DNA of 47,240 nucleotides from Chlorobiota bacterium (GTDB lineage: Bacteria > Bacteroidota > Bacteroidia > Bacteroidales > F082), in NCBI GenBank assembly GCA_013151215.1, contig JAADIS010000124.1:12424-59663 (forward strand), in the 5' to 3' direction. The translations under genes and the position numbers were made by a program. Shown in pieces: positions 8,730 to 18,174 of the stretch. Every line of letters starts with the position of its first letter. Within the stretch, counting starts at the first letter, position 1. The notes beneath the pieces were generated by a model, which worked only from the letters and a program-made list of their open reading frames with translations, was not told the origin of the DNA and ran no database searches.

Positions 8730-10781
8730 ATGAATAATAAAAGAATAAGCCCTCGGGTTTTTTTAATACTTATACTGACCTCTTTTGCAGTTTTGTCCTG
8801 TCGCAAGGATTTCAGTAAAATCTCCGTTGCCGATTGGCAACCTGAACTGGCAGCCCCTTTCATCCACACCACTATTGTCTTAAATAACTTATTCCCCGAC
8901 GATTCCAACCTTGTAACCCAGGAAGATAGCTCATTGGTATATTTTTATTTTAAGGATTCGGTTTTCAGCCTCTCGGCAGATACCGCCCTCGACTTAACGG
9001 ATGATATCGTTGTGGATCAAAATTTTTCGCTGGGCGAATTGCTGATGACCGACTTTGGTTTCGACACTGCGCTTGCGATGACGGAAATCCTACCTTATCT
9101 AGATCAGGCAATTCAGGACACCCTATTGAAATATGACGGCCAGGAAGCTTATTTCCCCCCGTTTTCCATACTCGAACCGGTCGTCGTGGGCTCCGAGCCT
9201 ATCGAAGACTTTATACAGCTTGAGTTTTCCGATGGGAAGATGATAGTTACTGTCAGCAACAGCCTTCCTGTCCCTTTGAACAATATCGATTTTCAGTTAT
9301 TGGATGAAGTCGGCCAAAATATAATTACCGAAGTAGTGATAGACGAATTGCCGGCCTCAGCACAGGTTTCGGATACTACTTTGCTCGTAGGAATGACGCT
9401 TGGGAATGAGTTCTCGTTTAAGATACTGAGCCTTGAGAGCCCTGGCAGCTTTCCCGATATGGTCCTTATCGACCTAAGCCAGGGATTGGGTTTTGATTTA
9501 CTGGCCACAAACTTGAAAGTTGTTGGCGGCCAGGCAAGAATAACTGACCAGATCATGTATTCCGATATGGAAATGATAGATTTCGGCCTCGACCCCGAAC
9601 AGTTAAAGCACATTTCCTTCAAGAGCGGAAATTTTGTTTATAATTTGAGCTCGGAAGTCAATATCGAAATAAATGTAAACATTCAGCTGCCAACAGCTTT
9701 GATCAACGACGAAATACCGCAACAGGAGTTTATTATAGCCGCCAACGGCAGCACCCAGCAAACCTGGGATGTAAGCGGGATGACCACCGACCTGACAACT
9801 GATGTTGACCAGCCATACAACAGGATGCCAATAGAAATAATGCTTGCGGTTTTACCAACCGATAATTTAGTAACATTTGATTCATCGGATAAGATAAGCG
9901 GGTTTTTTAGCCTGGAGCAAATAAAGCTTGACTTCGCCGATGGTTATATGGGTAAACAAACAGTAAATATCTCACAGGACACCTTCGACCTGAACTTCGA
10001 TTTCTTGAAGCGGTTAAAGGGAAAGCTGATACTTGAAGAGCCTTCTATTACAATGAGCTACGTAAACAGTATTGGGGTTCCTTTTAGGATTTCGACGGAA
10101 TTCCTGGCTTATAATTCCGAAACCGGCCAATCGCATTATCTTGTGATGGACTCAATTGATATACAAACCCCTGCCCAGGTAGGTGATTCAGTAGAAGGTG
10201 CGATAATTATTGACAAAACCAATTCGTCGATAGTCGATTTTCTTGCCATCCGTCCCGACAGGATAATTTATTATGGGGGCGGGATAAGCAATCCGGAAGG
10301 GGAGAATTTGAACTTTATTGCCCAAAGCTCAAGACTTACCGCTGATGCGGAGATTAAGATCCCGTTAATATTGCGTGCCGCCCACCTTAATTTTGTTGAT
10401 ACCCTCGGCTTCTCGGCCTCCTCCGACGGATTTCCGATCCGGGAAGGAACAATGAAGCTGAATATCATGAACGGTTTCCCTTTCGATCTTACGGTGAGCA
10501 TGGTTCTGACGGATTCCATCAGCGGACAAATACTCGACAAGCTTACCTTCGACGAAATTGCTTCTGCCGAAGTTGATGACAAAGGAAAGGTCATCGGTAA
10601 GAAAGCATCGGGGATCACTGTTGGTTTTTCCAAGGAGTTCCTAAACAATATGAAGCTGTCGAACCAGGCTTTTCTTGAGGTGGAAACCTCGACCTTCGGA
10701 CAGGGTGAGGTGCCGGTTGTTCTTTATTCCGATTACGAGATAGATATTACAATTGCCTTTACGGGGAAGATAAATCCTTGA
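8730..10781 (+). CDS. Large lipoprotein of unknown function, partner of a DUF5723-like protein
   Basis: The 683-residue protein begins with an SPII signal peptide ending in the lipobox VLSC (about residue 24), then RKDFSKISVADWQPELAAPF. The body is rich in short beta-type segments with many Asp and Ser and no catalytic motif I recognise. It probably sits on the periplasmic or surface side of the outer membrane. The next gene starts 1 bp after its stop and encodes an outer-membrane beta-barrel candidate, so the pair probably acts together. I do not recognise a function. Confidence 0.75.
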   Translation: MNNKRISPRVFLILILTSFAVLSCRKDFSKISVADWQPELAAPFIHTTIVLNNLFPDDSNLVTQEDSSLVYFYFKDSVFSLSADTALDLTDDIVVDQNFSLGELLMTDFGFDTALAMTEILPYLDQAIQDTLLKYDGQEAYFPPFSILEPVVVGSEPIEDFIQLEFSDGKMIVTVSNSLPVPLNNIDFQLLDEVGQNIITEVVIDELPASAQVSDTTLLVGMTLGNEFSFKILSLESPGSFPDMVLIDLSQGLGFDLLATNLKVVGGQARITDQIMYSDMEMIDFGLDPEQLKHISFKSGNFVYNLSSEVNIEINVNIQLPTALINDEIPQQEFIIAANGSTQQTWDVSGMTTDLTTDVDQPYNRMPIEIMLAVLPTDNLVTFDSSDKISGFFSLEQIKLDFADGYMGKQTVNISQDTFDLNFDFLKRLKGKLILEEPSITMSYVNSIGVPFRISTEFLAYNSETGQSHYLVMDSIDIQTPAQVGDSVEGAIIIDKTNSSIVDFLAIRPDRIIYYGGGISNPEGENLNFIAQSSRLTADAEIKIPLILRAAHLNFVDTLGFSASSDGFPIREGTMKLNIMNGFPFDLTVSMVLTDSISGQILDKLTFDEIASAEVDDKGKVIGKKASGITVGFSKEFLNNMKLSNQAFLEVETSTFGQGEVPVVLYSDYEIDITIAFTGKINP

Positions 10782-10782
10782 T

Positions 10783-12162
10783 ATGATGAAGAATATAATA
10801 AAATATCATATTGTCTTATTATTGGTTCCCTTGCTTATGGGCAAGGCCTTTGCGCAAACAGACTTGCTTTTGCATGGCTTCAGGTTTATCCCCCAGAGCA
10901 ATTATAACAACCCGGCCTTTATCCCCGAGGGGAAATTGTTTATCGGCATACCCCTTATTTCCTCCGTTTCGAGCTCAACATACAGCAGTAGTTTCTCGTT
11001 GGATGATATCCTGGCCACTAAGGCAAGCAGCGATTCACTTTATCTAAACCTGGGTGGCCTTATCACCGACAGTAACGAAGATAATATGCTGACGGAATAT
11101 TTCGAGAGCGATTTGCTTTATGTAGGGTTTAAGATCAATAATAATTATTTAAGTTTCGGCATTCGCAACAGGCTTTACAGCAGGGTTTTTTATTCCGATG
11201 ACCTGGTTAAACTCTTGTGGAACGGCAATGCAAATTATATCGATGAGGAATTAAACCTCTCAAGTACTTTACTAAATCAAGATCACTTTTTGGCCTATTA
11301 CCTAAACTTTGGTTTTATGATAGGCGAGAAATTCAGCTTGGGGGTACGTGCCAACCTCAACCAGGGGCTTTCCTCGATACAAACCCGGCAAAACGATATA
11401 AGGCTGACCACGGCTACCCACGACCAGGACATTTTTAGCTTCAGTGCCAAAACTTCTTTCTTGGTCAACACTTCGGGTTTTGCTGCCGATTCAACAAGCA
11501 CGTTTAGCGTTTCTAATTATATCTTCAACTTTAAGAATATCGGGTTTTCCTTCGATATCGGCGCCGATTTAAAAGTCTCGGATCGTATTAACCTTAATTT
11601 CAGCGTTTTGGATGTTGGCAGGCTAAATTGGAAATCGGGCTTGAAATCTTATGAAAGCAATACCGACAGCATAGAGTTCTCCGGAATTTATGCCGATATA
11701 AATTCCAAAGGCGATATTTTTGCCGCTTATGGCGATTCGCTTGCCGCATTGATCGATATCAACGAATTTGAGCAGGATTTCTCGACATCCCTTCCCATCC
11801 GGATTTATGCCGGTCTTGAATATTACAGCCTCGACAGGAAAAACCGGCTCAGCTTTACTTTTGCGGGCACCTTCCTGACGAATAAGTTCTCACCGGCTGT
11901 TTCTTTTGGTTTTGAGAGGGAGGTCTCAAAGCATTTTGCCTTTAAAGTTAATTATTCATGGCTGCAATATGCTCCATTAAACCTGGGGACAGGTCTTGCC
12001 TTTAATTTTAAACCCTTTCAGTTTTATTTTCTCACCGACAATGTGTTTTCCACCTTTCTGTGGGACAAACAGAAATACCTGAACTTTCGTTTTGGGGTTA
12101 ACCTGATGTTTCCGGAGAAAAGGCATATCCCAAAAGGGGAGCCTGTTTTTAGGACAAGATAG
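10783..12162 (+). CDS. DUF5723-like outer-membrane protein
   Basis: The 459-residue protein has a signal peptide (ending KAFAQ). It then shows the pattern of outer-membrane barrels: alternating hydrophobic strands, many aromatic girdle residues, and repeated family phrases such as FIPQSNYNNPAFIPEG, LYVGFKINNNYLSFGIRNR and FAFKVNYSWLQYAPLNLG. This matches the Bacteroidota family DUF5723. It is translationally adjacent to the preceding lipoprotein (ATG 10783 follows that stop by one base). Family placement is from recalled pattern; function is unknown. Confidence 0.75.
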   Translation: MMKNIIKYHIVLLLVPLLMGKAFAQTDLLLHGFRFIPQSNYNNPAFIPEGKLFIGIPLISSVSSSTYSSSFSLDDILATKASSDSLYLNLGGLITDSNEDNMLTEYFESDLLYVGFKINNNYLSFGIRNRLYSRVFYSDDLVKLLWNGNANYIDEELNLSSTLLNQDHFLAYYLNFGFMIGEKFSLGVRANLNQGLSSIQTRQNDIRLTTATHDQDIFSFSAKTSFLVNTSGFAADSTSTFSVSNYIFNFKNIGFSFDIGADLKVSDRINLNFSVLDVGRLNWKSGLKSYESNTDSIEFSGIYADINSKGDIFAAYGDSLAALIDINEFEQDFSTSLPIRIYAGLEYYSLDRKNRLSFTFAGTFLTNKFSPAVSFGFEREVSKHFAFKVNYSWLQYAPLNLGTGLAFNFKPFQFYFLTDNVFSTFLWDKQKYLNFRFGVNLMFPEKRHIPKGEPVFRTR

Positions 12163-12217
12163 GTTTCTTTGGGCAAGCGGTTTGTTGCGTTATGCCGGCT
12201 GAAAAAGGCAACAAAAC

Positions 12218-13417
12218 CTATTTCTTGAACTTATAAACTTTTGCCAGTCCTCCCAGAGCAGTCTCTTTATAAAGGCTCGGCAAATCCTTGCCGGTTTGTT
12301 TCATGGCCTCAACCACCTGGTCGAACATTACAAAATGGCGCCCGTCGGAGTTAATGGCGTATAATGCTGAGTCGATTGCCCTTTGGGCGCCAAACGCGTT
12401 TCTCTCTATACATGGTATTTGTACCAGGCCCGCAACTGGGTCGCAGGTCATGCCCAGGTGGTGTTCTTGTGCCGCCGCCGCCGCATATTCAATTTGTGGT
12501 ATTGATCCGCCAACTAATTGGCTTGCCGCTGCTGCAGCCATTGCGCTGGCAACACCTACTTCGCCTTGGCAACCAACTTCGGCACCGGAAATGCTCGCAT
12601 TGGTTTTTACCAGGTTCCCTATGAGGCCAGCAGTTGCCAATGCCCTGATTATGAAGTCTTCGTTAAAGCCTTTGTTGTGGTGCATGAAGTATAATACTGA
12701 AGGCAAAATCCCGGAAGAACCGCACGTAGGGGCAGTTACAACAATATTGCCAGCCGAGTTTTCTTCTGAAACAGCCAAAGCATAAGCAAACAAAAAACTG
12801 TCGTCCTGAATAAACTGGTTCTGCATTTTGGCCTTGAAATAATATGCCGCCGCCTTGCGCAACAACTTCAGGCCACCCGGCAGGGTGCCTTCGGTATTGA
12901 GGCCTCGATGTATGGCGTCCTTCATGGTTTCCCATACAAGTTGGAGGTGATCGCGCAAATCTTCTTTGTCGTTCCTGAATACATATTCCCAAAACGTGCC
13001 GCCTTCGTCATCGAGATGTTGCATTATATCTTTCATGGTAGAATGCGGATAAACTTTCTCGGGTTCGATCTTTGAGCTTGCATCCATTATTTCACCACCA
13101 CCTATGCTGTAAACTTCCCAAGAGTCAAGTATTTTTTGTTCATTGTCAAATGCCTCGAAACGCATCCCGTTAGTGTGAAGCGGAAGCTTTTCTTCGGGAT
13201 GCCAAATTATCTCAGCTTTTGCACCAAGCACATCCAAAATAGCAATATCCGTACGGTGGCCTTTGCCCGTTAGCGCAAGGCTACCGAAAATATGTGCTTT
13301 AAACCTTTTTGCGGATGCGTTTTTATTATAAAAAATCTTACAGGCCTCCTTCGGCCCCATGGTGTGGCTGCTCGATGGGCCATTTCCTATTCTAAATATT
13401 TTCTTTATCGAATCCAT
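12218..13417 (-). CDS. sdaA: L-serine ammonia-lyase, iron-sulfur type, single chain
   Basis: Deaminates L-serine to pyruvate and ammonia using a [4Fe-4S] cluster in the cytoplasm. The N-terminal beta domain starts MDSIKKIFRIGNGPSSSHTMGP. The alpha domain carries the cluster cysteines in APTCGSSG, GMTCDP and VQIPCIERN. Length 399 fits the fused one-chain form. It is followed on the same strand by nothing close; upstream lies the LTA-synthase-like gene, 14 bp away, so the two may be co-transcribed. With glyA it gives this organism serine handling in both directions, though the two are far apart. Confidence 0.95.
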   Translation of the reverse strand: MDSIKKIFRIGNGPSSSHTMGPKEACKIFYNKNASAKRFKAHIFGSLALTGKGHRTDIAILDVLGAKAEIIWHPEEKLPLHTNGMRFEAFDNEQKILDSWEVYSIGGGEIMDASSKIEPEKVYPHSTMKDIMQHLDDEGGTFWEYVFRNDKEDLRDHLQLVWETMKDAIHRGLNTEGTLPGGLKLLRKAAAYYFKAKMQNQFIQDDSFLFAYALAVSEENSAGNIVVTAPTCGSSGILPSVLYFMHHNKGFNEDFIIRALATAGLIGNLVKTNASISGAEVGCQGEVGVASAMAAAAASQLVGGSIPQIEYAAAAAQEHHLGMTCDPVAGLVQIPCIERNAFGAQRAIDSALYAINSDGRHFVMFDQVVEAMKQTGKDLPSLYKETALGGLAKVYKFKK

Positions 13418-13431
13418 TGATATTTAGTGTT

Positions 13432-15288
13432 TTAATACGACATAAATTCCTCAAACCATGTTTGGGCATAAGCCCTCCCTTCTATATCCAGCCGCTCTTT
13501 TTCATCTTTGTCAACCTTTAATACATAGTTGTGGCCATTTTTTATGCTGAAAACTTCCTCGCCGAAATCTCGCTTCCATCCAAAGCCGTCGTTTAGCTCA
13601 AAATATGCAAGCTCAGGACCGTAGGGATTGAAAATATCCTTGCTCCAGAAAAAATCCCCGGATTCGATTTTCAGTTGTTTCAATATAGTTGTCGTGATGT
13701 CAACATTGGAACATAATTTATCGTTTTTTGTGTTTTTGAATTCATCTTTTAAAGCACCACCCAATATCAAAAGAGGTATTTTGTGATATTCAAAGCTTTG
13801 TACCGGATGATTAAGTGGCGAGTTGTGCGAATGATCTGCCAATACTATAAATATGGTGCTGTCCCAATAATCCGATTGCTTTGCTCTTGCAAAGAAGCTG
13901 CCCAAAGATTTGTCGGTATAATATACCGAATTAACGAAGTCCTTTTCCAGACTGAATTCCTGAAAAGGTCGTTCACCAGGGAAATCATAAGGTGAATGCG
14001 AGCTTAATGTAAACAAATTGGCAAAAAACGGTCGTGGCATTCTTGTTATTTCGTTCTCGAAATAATCGAACATAAACTCATCATGTATCCCAAGTTTGCC
14101 CGATGGCAGATTGTCCTTTATATCGGCCTGTTCAACAAGCAAGTCGAATTTGTTGTCAACCAAAAACGACTTCATATTCCCGTAAATTAATTGTCCACCA
14201 AAGAAATATGATGTGTAGTAATTGTTGTCGTTCAGTACTTTAACTAGGCTTTTTACCGAAGCGTATTTCTCGGGATGATCAGAGAGCGTCGTAATGGGTA
14301 TTCCGGGTATGCCCGCAAAAATGCTTGCGATTGCCTGTTGCGAACGGTTTGCCGTAGCATAAAAATCAGTGAATAATACCCCTTGCCCCTCAAGTTTTCT
14401 GAATTCGGGCGTAATGCCTTTCAGCCCCCCCAACGACTCTATCATATCGCCCGACCAGCTTTCTAAAAGTACTATCACTATATTGGGCCTCGGTATGTTG
14501 ATGATCGAAACAGTAGTGTCCTTTTTAACGGAGTGCAGCTGCACAACGATGTTTCCCGCCTCCCCCTCGTCCATGGTCTTAAAAATATTTTGACTGTTGA
14601 CCTGCTGATAGTCGATGATGCTGAACAATAAATTATATCCCGGGTTTACTGCTGTTATGTTCAATATGTCGTGAGTTGAGAAATACGACTGGCTTGTTGT
14701 GATGGGAATTGCTTGAAAACCACCCCTTATGCCCCCGAAAACGATTATTGCCATAACTAGCTGAAACAGATAAGCCAAAGGTTCCCTATAATTGAAATAA
14801 GGATGAGCATGCCTGTAAACCAGTTTGTTATATAAATAATAGAATATTATAAAAAGCATTAAAAAAGCAAAAGCCGAAACAAGCAATTCGCTGTTGGTGG
14901 CAGAATTTATTACTTCGCCGGGCTTTCTCAAATAAACCAACGCCTTGGCGGAAAGCTTCGTTTTCCATTCGCCGTAAAGCTGCAGCTCGCCCAGCGAGAT
15001 AAGTTGGTAAGCCACCAGTGCTAGCATTGAATATATCCGGATTATCTTTCTGAAAAACTTCTCTTTTTTAGCAGTAGCAAAGAAACTTATAGCGAAAGGA
15101 AAAGCCAAGATGTATCCGATAGTCGAGAAATCAAGTTTGAGGGCATAATAGAAAACCCCTAAGGTTTCACCAAGCGTAATCGAGTCAGTGCTAAGCAACA
15201 GTTTATAATACAGCAAGAAAATAATTCTGTTTACGGTAAACAGTAATAGCCAAAAAAATAATTGACGTAAATAAAATCCTAATCTCAT
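13432..15288 (-). CDS. LTA-synthase-family sulfatase-fold membrane enzyme
   Basis: This 618-residue protein has about five N-terminal transmembrane helices and then a periplasmic alkaline-phosphatase-superfamily domain. Metal-site motifs are visible: PNIVIVLLESWSGD (Glu ligand), a nucleophile region YATANRSQQAIASIFAG, SSHSPYDFPGE, and VLADHSHNSP (Asp-His). The family includes lipoteichoic acid synthases of Gram-positives and phosphoglycerol or phosphoethanolamine transferases of Gram-negatives. Lipoteichoic acid is not expected here, so a transferase acting on lipid, glycan or lipid A is more likely. Start ATG 15288 gives MRLGFYLRQLFFWLLLF, a natural first helix. Confidence 0.85.
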   Translation of the reverse strand: MRLGFYLRQLFFWLLLFTVNRIIFLLYYKLLLSTDSITLGETLGVFYYALKLDFSTIGYILAFPFAISFFATAKKEKFFRKIIRIYSMLALVAYQLISLGELQLYGEWKTKLSAKALVYLRKPGEVINSATNSELLVSAFAFLMLFIIFYYLYNKLVYRHAHPYFNYREPLAYLFQLVMAIIVFGGIRGGFQAIPITTSQSYFSTHDILNITAVNPGYNLLFSIIDYQQVNSQNIFKTMDEGEAGNIVVQLHSVKKDTTVSIINIPRPNIVIVLLESWSGDMIESLGGLKGITPEFRKLEGQGVLFTDFYATANRSQQAIASIFAGIPGIPITTLSDHPEKYASVKSLVKVLNDNNYYTSYFFGGQLIYGNMKSFLVDNKFDLLVEQADIKDNLPSGKLGIHDEFMFDYFENEITRMPRPFFANLFTLSSHSPYDFPGERPFQEFSLEKDFVNSVYYTDKSLGSFFARAKQSDYWDSTIFIVLADHSHNSPLNHPVQSFEYHKIPLLILGGALKDEFKNTKNDKLCSNVDITTTILKQLKIESGDFFWSKDIFNPYGPELAYFELNDGFGWKRDFGEEVFSIKNGHNYVLKVDKDEKERLDIEGRAYAQTWFEEFMSY

Positions 15289-15305
15289 CCCATTTTAATA
15301 TCGTG

Positions 15306-15313
15306 CAAAAATA
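15306..15313 (-). promoter_or_regulatory. -7 element for the LTA-synthase-like gene
   Basis: On the minus strand the sequence reads TATTTTTG about 18 bp before the ATG; a TTG lies 24 bp further upstream, slightly more than usual. Confidence 0.4.
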
Positions 15314-15395
15314 GGTTTTATGTTGTATTGTCGGCCTCAATTATCAAATCGAATAAAAATCTGTCAACTACTGCGCTTCTGCACTTTTACTTTTG

Positions 15396-15403
15396 TATTT
15401 TTG
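15396..15403 (+). promoter_or_regulatory. -7 element for the PLPBP gene
   Basis: TATTTTTG matches TAnnTTTG and sits 18 bp before the ATG at 15422. The upstream element is weak (CTG at 15371-15373). Confidence 0.4.
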
Positions 15404-15421
15404 CAAAAAACATAAGGGTGT

Positions 15422-16090
15422 ATGTCAATTGAGCAAAAGTTAGTGTTTTATAGAAGTCAAATGCCTGAAAACGTCAGGCTTGTGGCGGTTTCGAAAACAA
15501 AGCCCAACGAAATGGTATTGGAGGCTTATGATGCCGGGCAACGCATATTTGGCGAGAACAAAGTTCAGGACCTGGCAGCAAAACAGGGTCTCTTGCCCTC
15601 TGATATCCAATGGCATTTTATTGGTCACCTCCAGCGCAACAAAGTAAAGCTCATCGCTGCTTTTGTCGATACCATCCATGCAGTTGATTCGCTTCGGTTG
15701 CTGAAGGAAATCGATAAGCAGGCCAAAGCCTGCAATAGGACAATAAAATGTTTAATGCAGTTTCATATTGCCGAGGAAGAATCAAAATTCGGCTTGAACT
15801 ATGAGGAAGCCGTGGGAATATTGAAGTCTGACGAGTATTCCGGCATGCAAAACATACAAATAAGCGGGCTAATGGGCATGGCCACATATACCAATGACAT
15901 TGAGAAAGTTAGAAAAGAGTTTAAAAACCTGAGGTCTTATTTCGATAGTTTGAGAAGAACATTTTTTAAAGACAAAACCTACTTCAGGGAGATTTCGATG
16001 GGAATGTCAGGCGATTATAAAATCGCCATTGAAGAGGGGAGCACCCTCATCAGGATAGGAACCGGGATTTTTGGCCCGAGAAATTATTAA
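15422..16090 (+). CDS. PLP homeostasis protein, YggS/PLPBP family
   Basis: A single-domain TIM-barrel protein that binds pyridoxal phosphate and helps keep free PLP and amino-acid pools in balance; it has no known catalysis. The PLP lysine is K25 in LVAVSKTKP. Family phrases GENKVQDLAAK, WHFIGHLQRNKVK and SMGMSGDYKIAIEEGSTLIR are all present. Length 222 is normal. A TAnnTTTG element lies upstream. The antiporter gene follows 10 bp after the stop, so the two may form an operon. Confidence 0.94.
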   Translation: MSIEQKLVFYRSQMPENVRLVAVSKTKPNEMVLEAYDAGQRIFGENKVQDLAAKQGLLPSDIQWHFIGHLQRNKVKLIAAFVDTIHAVDSLRLLKEIDKQAKACNRTIKCLMQFHIAEEESKFGLNYEEAVGILKSDEYSGMQNIQISGLMGMATYTNDIEKVRKEFKNLRSYFDSLRRTFFKDKTYFREISMGMSGDYKIAIEEGSTLIRIGTGIFGPRNY

Positions 16091-16100
16091 TTCCGTTCAA

Positions 16101-17060
16101 ATGCTGACATACTTATTATTTATCGCCGGTTTCGTAATTCTTATTCAAGGGGCTAAATGGCTTGTTGACGGCGCCGCCTCGTTCGGGAGCAAAAAAGGAT
16201 TGTCGCAAGTGGTGATAGGTTTGACGATAGTGGCATTTGGGACCTCATTGCCCGAATTGGTGATAAATATTTTTGCCAGTTTGGAGGGCAGTACCGACCT
16301 CGCAATAGGCAACGTATTGGGCAGCAACCTTATAAACACCTTGTTTATTATCGGTATTACCGCTTTAATTTATCCCATTAAAATGAATGGCCCTAAATAC
16401 CGGACCGATGTCTTATTTAATTTGTTTGCAATAATGATTTTGGCGATTATTGCCAACGATGCGGTTTTCGGGAAGCAAGACAACCTTATTAGCGTTGCCG
16501 ACGGTATTGTGTTGTTAATAATACTCGCGGCGTTTTTGTATTTTTCGTTCAAGGGCGGTGGCCTGGGATCGGGTGCGGAGGATAGCATAAAGATATTCCC
16601 TGATATTAAGTCGCTGGGCTTGGTGCTTATAGGAATTGCCGGGCTTTACTTCGGAGGAAAATGGATAGTTGGCGGGGTTGATAGAATCGGCACCGACTTC
16701 GGGCTTTCGCAGTCGGTAATTGGTTTGACACTCGTGGCCATCGCGACCTCCTTGCCCGAGCTGGTTACCTCGGTTATCGCTGCCCGCAAAAAGAACACCG
16801 ACCTTGCGATCGGGAATGCAGTAGGATCCAATGTGTTCAATATCTTGCTTGTTCTTGGTTCCAGCGCCATTGTAAAGCCCATAAGCTTTCGGCCTGTACT
16901 GAACATTGAACTGGGATTGCTTTTTCTGTCGGCTTTGACGATAATGGTATTTGTTCAGCTGAACATAGGAGGGTCGAAACGATCCATTTCCCGTGCAGAA
17001 GGCTTAATTCTTGTGATTTTATATATTTGCTACTTGGTGTGGAAAATGCTTTATCAGTAA
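16101..17060 (+). CDS. Calcium/sodium antiporter, CaCA family (YrbG type)
   Basis: An inner-membrane exchanger of about ten helices. The two alpha-repeats of the CaCA superfamily are intact: VAFGTSLPELVINIFA in the first half and VAIATSLPELVTSVIAARK in the second, each followed by DLAIGN(V/A)xGSN. Start: ATG 16101 gives MLTYLLFIAGFVILIQ, directly a helix; a TTG at 16071 would overlap the upstream gene and is less likely. 319 residues. It lies 10 bp after the PLPBP gene. Confidence 0.93.
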   Translation: MLTYLLFIAGFVILIQGAKWLVDGAASFGSKKGLSQVVIGLTIVAFGTSLPELVINIFASLEGSTDLAIGNVLGSNLINTLFIIGITALIYPIKMNGPKYRTDVLFNLFAIMILAIIANDAVFGKQDNLISVADGIVLLIILAAFLYFSFKGGGLGSGAEDSIKIFPDIKSLGLVLIGIAGLYFGGKWIVGGVDRIGTDFGLSQSVIGLTLVAIATSLPELVTSVIAARKKNTDLAIGNAVGSNVFNILLVLGSSAIVKPISFRPVLNIELGLLFLSALTIMVFVQLNIGGSKRSISRAEGLILVILYICYLVWKMLYQ

Positions 17061-17097
17061 ATCGTTGTTTCCGCCCGCTAATATATTTCTGTTGTTT

Positions 17098-18054
17098 ATG
17101 AAGAATTTAAAGAACCCCCTATTTTTCCTGATTATGTTGTTGACGCCTTATCTTTCTGAAGCACAGCAGAATACTGTTGGCTTAATTTATCCCGGGAATA
17201 AAAGGCTAAGCGCGCAAGAAACTAATGGCGTCGTCAGCTTTCTTCCGTTCCTCAACAAACGGTTTAAAAAGAAAAATATCGTAACGCCCAAGCCCTTTGG
17301 CCTTGCTTTTTCGAGCATGATATACAAACAGGAATTTATAAGCAAGGATTTGAGGATTAAAGCAGAAACCAGCCTTGGACAGGAGATATTCGCACATGGC
17401 GATTCTATTTCGCAGCAAACTACTGCCGGTGAGCTAAAAGCTTATGTTAAGCCCAATATTTGGATATTCCCGTTCCTAAATGTTTATGGAATTATCGGAT
17501 ATACTTCAGGCGAGATACGCCCCGATTTGTTTATCGATGGAATCGTCATTGAGGATTTGCCTGGCATAGGCGATTATTATATTGACACAACCTTTGTTTT
17601 GGACGATGTAATACGTTATCGTGGAAGTACTTACGGTTTTGGAACCAGTTTGTCGTTTTCTTGTTACCCTTTCACTTTCATTCTGGATTATCATTATACA
17701 GTTACCGACCCCACCGATTTGGAGGGAAAATTATATAATCATTTCCTGAGCCCTAAAATTGGTTATTTTGTTAAGCTAAAGAATAAGAACCTAATGCTCA
17801 ACACTTGGGCAGGAGCAATGTACTTTAATAATAACCAGTCGTTTACGGGAGAAATTACCGTAGAGGAAATTGCCCCGGAACTTGTCCCCATATTTGGGGA
17901 AAAGGCACTTTACAATGGAGTTATCGAATCCAAGCATGATTGGAACTTCCTGCTGGGCGCGTCATTGGACATTAAACACAGACATTTGGTATTTGCCGAA
18001 TTTGGGTTCGTGAACCGTTTGCAAGCATCTATCGGATATGGTTTTATGTTTTAA
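17098..18054 (+). CDS. Secreted beta-rich protein of unknown function, outer-membrane barrel candidate
   Basis: From ATG 17098 the product starts MKNLKNPLFFLIMLLTPYLSEAQQ, a signal peptide; a TTG at 17065 would prepend a second hydrophobic piece and is rejected. The mature 295 or so residues alternate short hydrophobic strands with polar turns and end in an aromatic segment (GYGFMF), as outer-membrane barrels often do. I do not recognise a family. It follows the antiporter by 37 bp and may be read with it. Confidence 0.65.
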   Translation: MKNLKNPLFFLIMLLTPYLSEAQQNTVGLIYPGNKRLSAQETNGVVSFLPFLNKRFKKKNIVTPKPFGLAFSSMIYKQEFISKDLRIKAETSLGQEIFAHGDSISQQTTAGELKAYVKPNIWIFPFLNVYGIIGYTSGEIRPDLFIDGIVIEDLPGIGDYYIDTTFVLDDVIRYRGSTYGFGTSLSFSCYPFTFILDYHYTVTDPTDLEGKLYNHFLSPKIGYFVKLKNKNLMLNTWAGAMYFNNNQSFTGEITVEEIAPELVPIFGEKALYNGVIESKHDWNFLLGASLDIKHRHLVFAEFGFVNRLQASIGYGFMF

Positions 18055-18061
18055 ACTTTTT

Positions 18062-18079
18062 TTGTTATTTTCTTAACAA
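18062..18079. promoter_or_regulatory. Upstream Rex-box-like operator
   Basis: TTGTTATTTTCTTAACAA: the arms TTGTTA and TAACAA are perfect inverted repeats with a 6-bp centre. It is one mismatch from the clostridial-type Rex box TTGTTAANNNNTTAACAA. It lies just before the TTG of the rex promoter. Confidence 0.7.
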
Positions 18080-18082
18080 AAC

Positions 18083-18113
18083 TTGCATACTTAAATAAAG
18101 TAGTATATTTTTG
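18083..18113 (+). promoter_or_regulatory. rex promoter
   Basis: TTG at 18083-18085, a 20-bp spacer, then TATTTTTG at 18106-18113: a full Bacteroidota-type promoter (TTG-N20-TAnnTTTG). Confidence 0.7.
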
Positions 18114-18114
18114 C

Positions 18115-18132
18115 CTGTTATTTGCTTAACAA
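18115..18132. promoter_or_regulatory. Downstream Rex-box-like operator
   Basis: CTGTTATTTGCTTAACAA repeats the upstream palindrome with one arm mismatch. It sits immediately after the -7 element, over the probable transcription start; its centre is 53 bp from that of the first copy. Confidence 0.68.
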
Positions 18133-18174
18133 TGTGCTTTTATAACATTAAAACTAATCAGCAAAATCAGGACT

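Noticed and set aside
12163-12217. Terminator between the DUF5723-like gene and sdaA
   Set aside because: An imperfect stem (GGTTTGTTGC with GCAACAAAACC) has a bulge and no following T-run, so support is too weak.
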